DNA of 64,000 nucleotides from Hemerocallis citrina (taxonomy: Eukaryota > Streptophyta > Magnoliopsida > Asparagales > Asphodelaceae), in the NCBI GenBank assembly GCA_017893485.1, contig CM030363.1, forward strand, positions 82,376,230 to 82,440,229, read 5' to 3'. The position numbers were made by a program, and so were the translations under genes. Below are positions 56,300-64,000 of the stretch, piece by piece (positions within the stretch are counted from its first letter, which is position 1; each line of letters starts with the position of its first letter). The notes below the pieces were generated by a model. It saw nothing but the letters and a program-made list of their open reading frames with translations. It had not been told where the DNA came from and ran no database searches.

Positions 56300-58424
56300 G
56301 CATGGCAAGATATCACTGACGAAGTACTCTTCGAAGGTGGTCTTAGTCTGATTGTTCCCAGTACGGTGTATTGCTTTTCCTTTCTTCCATATTCTGTTGT
56401 TTAATTTATATCTTCGTTATTTCATATACTTTTATTTTGTATCACAAGTTCTCATCTCTTCGTGTTTCACACTGCAGGGAAATAAGGTATGGATTTCGAT
56501 GATTTGCTGGAGAATATTGAGGCGCTTCGCAACAAGATAACCGAAGAGAATGAGAAGTGCAAGAGGTCGACGAGCCGTCCTCCTTCTTACCAGGACCCGT
56601 TGGCTCTAGCCCTACATTTCCAACTGAGTCAACTTCGGGTGTGCCGCCTGATGTTGCTGCGGAGGGTTCTTCCATGGCGGTGATCGTGGTGAGTTCTATG
56701 CATATCCCTCTGATCGCCCAGGTTGTGGCGATCCTTAGCAATGAGAGGGAGATGGTTCATGTCCCCGAATGAAAAGTGAAGCGGTAGGAGAGTTTTCTCG
56801 GCAACTTAGTCGCTTGCCTTGACGGGATCCGTCACCTCCCCACTCCCGTTGACCGGGAGAGGTTGAAGATGGAGCACCCCGAGATATTGGTCCTAAAGAA
56901 TGCTCATGCACAGATGATGGTATGTTCTGATGTTTTTTAGAAATTTGATTTTTGTTTCTCCCGTTTGAATTATGATGTCTTGATCTTTCCTTCTTATTTC
57001 CAATGGCATGTCACTTTGGCCATTTGGTCAATTTTTACGTCGCCGAGGAGAAGAACATGAGGGTGCAGGTCTTGCCTACTGAGCTGGACTAGAAGAAGGC
57101 TATCAAGGAGTTGAAGATGAAGTTGGAGACATTGAGGAAGAAAGAAGGGGAGGCACGCCTTGAGTTAGAGTCATCGGTGAAGAAGGAGGAGGCGTCGGCG
57201 AAGAGGGAGGAGGAGACTAGCCTCAAGCAAGATTGAGGCATCGAGGAAGAGGGTAGCTGACCTTTTGCTTGAGTTAGAGTAGGCCCGTGTTGATGGGGCA
57301 TTGTAGTTGAAGGCCGGGGTGGCCAAGGTTGAGGCCGAGGCCACGGCCAAGTTGCTGAGTGTGATAGTCAAGTCCTATGCACATGCTATCTCCCATGTGG
57401 TGGAGCATATTCCCGACTTCATTGGGAAGGGATACCACGTGCTACTTTGTCCTGGAGAGGCTCTTGGTGGTGGAAGTGGAAGCAAGGAGGATGGTGGTGA
57501 GGGAAAAACTCTCATGGGGGGCTCGAGGAGTGGTTCAAGGAAGAAGAGCAAGGGGAAGGAGGCGGCCAGGGGCTTCTTGTCCTTGTTCCACCAAAGCAGG
57601 TGGATGTTTGATTCACCCTTTTATATTTTGTTCTTTCTTTAGTTGCTTTTGATTTAGACTTTGTATGATGCCTTATTGCGGACTGGCCACCGCACTCCTG
57701 CATCTTCATTTCAGCAGATGTAAGACAATTTTCTTGTTTTCTCATTGCCTTGTATTGTGTCGGTGTACTTTGGAGTGACTTTTAACTGTGGCACTTAGTT
57801 CTCTTGGTTGTGACGCTTAGTTGTTAGTCTCTTTCGTGACTATGCTCTTCATCTTGTTGACAGATGATTGAGGGAACGGGGAAGAAGCTTCATAGTGATG
57901 AAGTTGAGCAGCATCATAAAAGACTGCCCATAAAGGAGTTAGCTCTTGACCGTTTACGTGATCATTCGAAAGACAAGTGGTTGGAGACCGTTCGCCTCAA
58001 GTCAGCGCTCATTGAGAAGACCGTTCGCCTCAAGTCAGCGCTCATTGAGAGGGAATGCATGTTAGCCTTCCTGTGCATTGATTGCCGTGTCGGTATGCCC
58101 TTGCCTTAGAAGGTGACAAAAGACAGTGTTGGGGAGTGTGTTATACTTATAGAAATGCTCGTTAAGAAAGATTTGCAGCTATACCGCCTTTAAGAGAGGC
58201 TTGGTGGGCTGCGAATGGCTAGCACTTCACGCATTGTTGGTGTGAAAAATGGGGTAACGGTTGGTGCAAAAAGGGCACAACAGTTGGTGGAGCTGGATTG
58301 ACTGTTCAAGGAACGGGCTCGACTACACAGTTAGCCCCTCATTATCCTAGTATGCTTAGAGTGGGGGTGATTGCCTTGTCGAATTTGGCCTCCACCCGTG
58401 GAGGATCGCGTGCACTAGGTCATG
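56300..58424 (+). pseudogene. PF04195-like gene, C-terminal half (segment 4)
   Basis: This follows element A. The first exon part (56300-56371) encodes an acidic DEVLFEGG-like stretch and ends before a GTGTATTG donor. The acceptor is TGCAG at 56478. The next exon starts near ATGGATTTCGATG (56489) and has a frameshift near 56560. It includes LGNLVACLDGIRHLPTPVDRE (about 56800) and ends at a GTATGT donor (about 56922). A Lys/Glu-rich coiled coil (about 57040-57230) and a HVVEHIPDF stretch (about 57395) follow; in-frame stops are present. An intron-like gap lies at about 57600-57863, with donor GCAG/GTGG and acceptor GACAG. The next exon (57864 on) carries a 33-base tandem duplication. It ends at the hAT duplication AGGTCATG (58417-58424). 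A conserved head domain followed by a coiled-coil tail is usual for this family. Confidence 0.55.
57988..58050 (+). repeat. 33-bp in-frame tandem duplication
   Basis: The stretch encoding TVRLKSALIE is repeated directly with a single boundary change. It adds 11 codons without changing the frame. Confidence 0.85.
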
Positions 58425-58492
58425 CAGTGGTGGAGCACTGTGAGGGCCCGGGGGGGCCAGGACGACCCCCCCTCCTCCCCCCCCCCCCCCCC

Positions 58493-58549
<57 letters not shown>

Positions 58550-60803
58550 ATTGTTAACTGTTCATATCCCCAATCTGAAATCCAAACAATTTCCCCCAAA
58601 TTTGAAATTCATCCGCCCTCGACCACCACATCGCCATCCCCGATCGCCGATCACCTGAACCCAATCCCCAGTAACAGCCCCTCTGTCTCCTGCTCATCCC
58701 TTCCTTGCTGGCCGCCGCCCCGTTGCACCCTCTCATCGCCAAGTGCCATTTCCCAAATCTGTAAGTCCATTTCCACTAATTTTTCAATCCATTACATTCG
58801 ACTCAAATCAACAACAACCATCATTAAGTAACTTCCATCAATAAGTAACTTCTAGCATACTGCATACGGGGATTAAGTTACATTTAATCATGAAACTAAA
58901 TGGATGGATTGTCTCATAATGCAACTTTTTAGGGAGCAACTTTACAGCATAATGGGTTTATTAACTTACTACCTAGTTTAGTTCTGCAAATCTGATTAAC
59001 ATGAAAACATTGTCTTCAATAGACAATTATTGTAGAATAGCTGACCTCAAAATCTGGGATAATGAGGTGTTTGTTGCCAACTAAGTCATCGACTAATCAT
59101 AATAATTGATAAACACAGCCCCTGGAGTAGTTGAAAACATAGTTCATTTGGTAAGAGGGTGAGGTAGGCCGTGGGAAGTTTTTGATTTCGGTATACTTGG
59201 CTTAATAATAAACATATACTAGGAAACTATATTTGTTCATATAGAAACCTAGGATGAAGAACAATTGATGATACAAGTTAACTTTTTAAATATTGAAATA
59301 TAGGATATCATAGTGTCTAACACATATCCAAGGAGTATCCAGATTGTGTCTAACACATATCCAAGGAGTATCTGATAAAAATTAACTTTTTAAATATTTA
59401 TGTAGAACAATTGAAATATAATAGTGTCTAACACATATCCAAGGAGTCTGCAGATTGTGTCGGTTTTTGAGACATGGCATATATGGGTACACGGTTCTTA
59501 TATCACAAATCAGAATCGTATCATATGACAATTATTCATATAGGATATCAAGGATGTATCAGATAGTAAATATCAGGGTTTTCATATTAGATAACATTAT
59601 AGAATATTAGAACCTGCATATATTTGCATTACCTATACAGACATTATATATCACAAAAATAATCTATCTAACTCAATTGATATAATTACAACCCAATTAT
59701 ATTTAATTAGTACAATAGTTAATACCAAATAATTTGAGAAAGTGGTACATTTATCTAGTAACATACATATACATAAGATTATGTAACTAAAACATCAATC
59801 AGTGTGTAAAATATATAGAACTTCAAATAGAAAAGAGAAGGCATTGTGATGTGACCCTGAAGGATGATATTTGGATATGTTGCATAACTGAATAAACTAA
59901 CTCGTTAGATCTTAGCATGGATATATCCAGATTTGAGCTTTTGTATTGAAGAAGCAGAAAAAAGATTAAGCTAACAATTTGGTAATAGCTGAACTAAGAA
60001 CTGAAATAAAATGTTCACACCTAAACTTTTAAAATAAGACATAATGCTAGAGAAAATGATCGCTGAATTTGCCTGTGTTACCATTTACAACATGTAACAG
60101 GAAGCTTGTTATGTAGATCTGCGTAATACATACTATATCAGTGTCACGAATCCAGAGGACTTCCAACTATGGTCTTAAATTTAAAGATGATGCATTCAGA
60201 TAGATTATGTAACTAAAAGTATAACAGAAACCTAGCTATCCATACTTACAGACTAACAAAACAACCACAGTATTAATGTTTTAAAAGAAACACAACTGTA
60301 ACTACCTTTTTTTTATGACAATGTAACTGTAGTATTAATTGTTAAGTTGTGTTGTATCGAAACAAAATTACTGTTTCGCATGTTATTTTTGCTTAAACTA
60401 TATCACTAACAGTAGACTTTGAGAATATTAAGTACAGTTCCTTTTCTAGAAGCATAGCCAGCCAACTATAAGCCTTTTCTAGAAGCATTACTTTCGACAT
60501 TTGTTAATATATGTAATGAGTCTTATATTTCTTTGAATTTATTAATGTACAAGGATTAGTTCGTTTTCTAAAATTTATTAATGTTTATTGGAATGGAGCA
60601 AATATACTTTTTGGGATTTTGTAAGAAATCAAGACAATTTGACTTTTTTGTTTTTTGTTTAAAAGTATGATATGTGAACTACCTTTTGAAGACTAGATCT
60701 CTATGCCAAAAAATTATATTACTTTATAAATTGTTTTTTCTTCTTAATTTTATTTATTACTTGCCCCCCCCCCCGGCGCAAAATTGTCCTAGCTTCGCCC
60801 CTG
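58425..60803. mobile_element. Second hAT-type transposon, non-autonomous (2.4 kb)
   Basis: The terminal repeats CAGTGGTGGAGC (left) and CAGGGGCGAAGC (right end, reverse complement) match at 9 of 12. The 8-base duplications AGGTCATG (58417-58424) and AGATCATG (60804-60811) match at 7 of 8. When it is removed, the gene frame runs on (...RALGHG then PQTQFTGLAFS...). The interior has C-rich runs (58470-58492, 60764-60775) and (TA)n (58496-58547). The region 58750-60660 is AT-rich with no gene, and no transposase is visible. A tandem duplication of a TGTCTAACACATATCC motif occurs at about 59312, 59347 and 59426. Confidence 0.8.
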
Positions 60804-60811
60804 AGATCATG

Positions 60812-60945
60812 GTCCACAGACTCAGTTCACGGGATTGGCATTTTCTGCCACAGATGTAAGCGACCCTGGGAAGGTGGTGTCTGTCAAAAAACCTGCAAGG
60901 AAGCTTGTGTCCCTTAGGAATAACATTCCTTGCCCACGTAGTTGA
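60812..60945 (+). pseudogene. PF04195-like gene, last exon end (segment 5)
   Basis: The frame that enters at 58424 continues after the second hAT: QTQFTGLAFSATDVSDPGKVV, then a basic KKPARKLVSLRNN stretch, and stops at TGA 60943-60945. An uninterrupted frame across a 2.4-kb insertion is strong evidence that both sides belong to one exon. The basic tail could be a nuclear signal; this is inference. Confidence 0.65.
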
Positions 60946-61581
60946 AAGTACGGTTTGTAGATCGTATTACAGGATTACTATGTCCGTTAATTATTTTGGC
61001 ATGCCTTTGTAGTGGTGCTTTTACTTGCAGACTCATTGTAATTCAATACTTGTGATACAACCCATAATTTTTCACCTGTAAATTTTGGTAGTTGCATTGG
61101 ATCTGAACACAGATTTGCGATAATTCTGTGATTTGTAGAGGAACTTGTCGTTTGTGCAATGAAGAATTCCTTTATGTGCTTGATCCGTACTGTGTGATTT
61201 GCTGTGTGAAATCGATGAGCCGTTGACTGGGTTTTTGTAAAAAGCGAAGCCTCGAATACGTTGTTTGTAGTTAGCGAGTTGTTGATGGAGTTTGAGCAGT
61301 GAGGAGTGTTTGATAGGGTTGGAACTTTTCCGTTTTGTACCTAGCTGGTTGGAGGAGCAATTCTTAAGGAAGAGTTGGACTTCGAACTTACTATATGGGT
61401 GTTTAGCTAGCTATAGGAACAACTCTGTGGAAGAGTTATTCTCGAAACTTGCTATATGGGTCCTCCAACGAAATGTGAGAGTCAGATCGTGTAAAACTTG
61501 CATTCCCTTTTCTTATATTTTTGTACTGTATTTATTTTTTCTGAGTACTTATCCTGATTGTATTCTTTCGTTCATTTTGAA
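60946..61581 (+). other. 3' flank of the interrupted gene
   Basis: AT-rich sequence with no gene. It probably includes the 3' untranslated part of the PF04195-like gene. The short frame at 61292-61612 has no domain. I see no clear polyadenylation signal before 61607 (AATAAAA), which may already lie in the next LTR. Confidence 0.4.
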
Positions 61582-63546
61582 CCGTGTAAAAAAAATTCTT
61601 CGTTCTCAATAAAATCCTTCTATTTTCGTCAACTGTGATTTCAATCTTCTTGGTTCAAACCCTTCTGTCAATTATTTCTCTTTGGATGAATTGTTTAAAT
61701 TCTAAATTTATTCATTCATGGCCTAATTGTTCAATATCTGATTTCTGCCCTATTGGATCTGGTTTCTAACCCAGTCTACCCTGTTTAAACCCTATTATTC
61801 GCCCTATTGGATCCTAAACCTGATACCCAGTACCTCTTTTATCCAGTCTCCCCCAAATTTCTCCCTCACATTCTCCATATCTGTCAACAAGCAGATCATG
61901 TTCCTCATTATCTTCCCTTGATTCCTCAAAATCCTAACTTGCCAAAATCTCATTATAATCACAATCAAATTTGTTATATCCCTCTATATAGTCATTATCT
62001 CCTAAAAACCTAAACTACAATATCTCTTTCCAACCCATCTTCCTTTTTCCCGTTCACTACACCCGACCCCGATTACCCTTCTCGGCGTCGACCAGCCGTC
62101 GCACCACCCGTCGCACCTTCCCCCTCGCGACCCTCGTCCAGCCGCCCTGTGCCACACCCACACCCCTGCCATCTCCACTTCCTCCTCATCCCGAGCCTCC
62201 ACCCGAGCACCCTACACCTCTTCCTCCTCGGCCTTCACCCTATCCCGCAACTCCTTACGCCAGCGACACTAGAGCCGCAACCCCCCTTCCTCGCAGTCAC
62301 CGTAGACCCCCACCTTCATCATCGTCGTCTCCACTGTCGTCCTCCCGCCCGAGTGCCACCGTTGACCTCCAATCCCGCAAGCGCTCGTTCGTGAGTCGTG
62401 TGTGTGTTCGTTGCCCGAGATCCATTCCCGTTATTCTCTTTCGTCAGATTCATCATCTACACTCAAGGCAAGTAACTTATATAATATTTTTGTTTGTATA
62501 AAAGTACAAAATACCGCATGTAGTCTCACTCCGTTTTTGTGTTCATTCCCATGATGATCTCTTGAAAATCTCGATTCCATTCGTTTGATACATTCGTAGT
62601 CTTGATCCATCATAATAAGTGGTTACACACACACTACATGAAAATAATTAGACCTAGATATACTTGTGCGTGATCTATTGCGTGTTGTAGATTTGTTACA
62701 TGATTGATGTGCTAGATGTGTCATCTCGTAGTAGACTTGTTAATACTCATGCCATGTTGATTTGAATATCTAATATATCATGTTTTGCATTATATTCTAA
62801 TTTGGATCTATTGCATATGAGTTGTTTGATTAAATACATGAAAGGAATTTCGTTTTGCTGCTGCCCTGATTTGATTTAACGTTGTAGACCCTGTTAAGGT
62901 CAGTAAAATAAATCATTTTGTTAATATGATTCGTAGGCCTCTATGTCTATTTTTCAGAACTTTCGACGGATCTAAATTTTAATTTTTGATGTGTGAGTTA
63001 TCGTTGTTTTACTGCAACTATGTTGTAATTTCTAGATTCTGATTTATGAGATCGCTACATGTTTTATTATTTTAAGATTTGGATTTAATATTATTCAAAG
63101 TACGCCTAGACATGATTGGGATCAACCCCTAATTTTTGTAGAATTGTTTAACGACTATTATAACTTATTTCCCTTGCGAAACAAATCAATACATTTCCAA
63201 ACTGCATGTTGTTCAGTGAAAAACTCTATTTTCAACCTGATTCCAGTTGTTGTTGATTAAAACTTTGTGAACATGAAATATAGCCTGATATGTCTATTTT
63301 ACAACCCTTTTGACTGATTTGGATATCGAGTTGTATTTTGTGAATTAACATTATTTTAGTATTGTTGTGTCTAAAATTTCAGATTCATAAGTTGCGGTAT
63401 GGAGTATTTTGTGAACTAATTTTATTTTTTTTATCATGGGAGACAGATGCCACTGCATTCCTCTAGCACCTGACGAGGATACAAATCTGTTTTAAGGACA
63501 TTGTGTGACATACAAGATTCGGTTTGATTTTTTTTTTCATGCTTAC

Positions 63547-63550
<4 letters not shown>
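61582..63550 (+). mobile_element. Element K: A-family LTR, 5' and middle part
   Basis: The leader and middle match the A LTR: compare 62380-62530 with 19830-19985 (including GGCAAGTAACTT) and 62820-63410 with 20280-20880. The start is uncertain; TGTAAAAAAAATTC at 61582 is my best guess. The GC-rich leader is at 62030-62400. The family is more diverged here than between A's own LTRs. It is interrupted or ends near 63550. Confidence 0.65.

Positions 63551-63600
<50 letters not shown>
63551..63600. repeat. (TA)n microsatellite
   Basis: About 24 TA units at the junction between the A-family LTR and an unidentified sequence. Confidence 0.95.
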
Positions 63601-63602
<2 letters not shown>

Positions 63603-64000
63603 AAACACAAAGAAAGCTATCAAGTGGCTCTCCTTCAATCCTCCCAAAAATCAAGGGCCCATATCTAACCTCACAAAACATATTTTTTCCCTCAAAAGTT
63701 TTTCCCTCAAAACTCAAATTCAAATCCCCCACCCAAAACAACTCCTATATTTATTTAATTTTTTTTCTCTCTTTCCCTCCATCTTCTATTCAAAAAATTA
63801 AGAAAATAAAAATTTTAATAAAATAAAAAACTAAAAAAATTAAAAATTTAAAAACTTTAAAAATAATTCAAAAAATAAAAAAAATCATATAATATGTTTT
63901 TTGCTGGACCCCAAAATATTTCTCATATAATATGTTTGCTACTTGAATTAATTTGCTGGACCTTCAAAACTATTTTATATGATCAAACAAGGTGCACCGT
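63601..64000. other. Unidentified AT-rich insert
   Basis: This has no match to the A LTR. The minus strand has an open frame (63741-63553) made partly of Tyr-Ile repeats from the microsatellite, with no domain. A junction with (TA)n suggests a small transposon or LINE end, but the rest lies outside the window. Confidence 0.3.

Noticed and set aside
61292..61612. 106-codon frame downstream of the interrupted gene
   Set aside because: No domain, no promoter and a composition typical of non-coding AT-rich DNA.

Overview
This window is flowering-plant nuclear DNA from a heterochromatin-like, transposon-packed region. The evidence is the AT-rich background, plant Ty3/gypsy (chromovirus-type) retrotransposons with a tRNA-iMet primer site, hAT, Harbinger-type and Helitron DNA transposons, and a captured exon of a plastid phosphate-translocator gene. 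I see no intact protein-coding gene, no rRNA or tRNA gene, no CRISPR array and nothing prokaryotic. A eudicot is likely but I cannot name the species.

The window can be read as a stack of nested insertions with identifiable borders. The oldest layer is one decayed multi-exon gene of the plant 'putative gypsy type transposon' (PF04195-like) family. It has an upstream region with a G-box, a TATA box and GAGCTCGG tandem repeats (10205-11543), an ATG at 11544 and a stop near 60945. Its pieces lie at 11544-11559, 14646-15021, 18552-19019, 56300-58424 and 60812-60945. They are split by a 3.1-kb solo LTR (element D, 11560-14640, duplication TTCGT), a hAT transposon with a broken transposase (15022-18543, 8-bp duplication with one mismatch), a 37-kb nested gypsy complex (element A, 19020-56294, duplication TGTAG) and a second, non-autonomous hAT (58425-60803, 8-bp duplication with one mismatch).

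Element A is an LTR retrotransposon with decayed gag, protease, reverse transcriptase, RNase H, integrase and chromodomain-like segments. Its pol is interrupted by two solo LTRs: E (25262-30067) and C (30590-33466). Its 3' LTR is interrupted by element F (35368-51305), a non-autonomous relative with long LTRs and only a 1.9-kb interior, and by a 2.1-kb Helitron (53891-55986). F's 5' LTR carries a 147-bp Helitron and solo LTR I. F's 3' LTR carries a Harbinger-like element G and solo LTR H.

Left of the gene (1-10204), the 3' end of an A-family LTR is inserted in a B-family LTR. A second B LTR lies in inverted orientation about 2.7 kb away. Between them is a GAGCTC-rich piece and an unassigned segment with a pararetrovirus-like promoter and leader arrangement. 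The right edge (about 61582-64000) holds another A-family LTR and an unidentified AT-rich insert.

The most interesting points are: (1) an interrupted gene whose reading frame rejoins when the transposons are mentally removed; (2) a Helitron that captured a phosphoenolpyruvate/phosphate translocator exon and multiplied its own 5' end about 12-fold; (3) an array of paired AGTCGACT palindromes spaced about two DNA turns apart in two different LTR families; (4) an excess of solo LTRs that share a terminal motif and an internal module.
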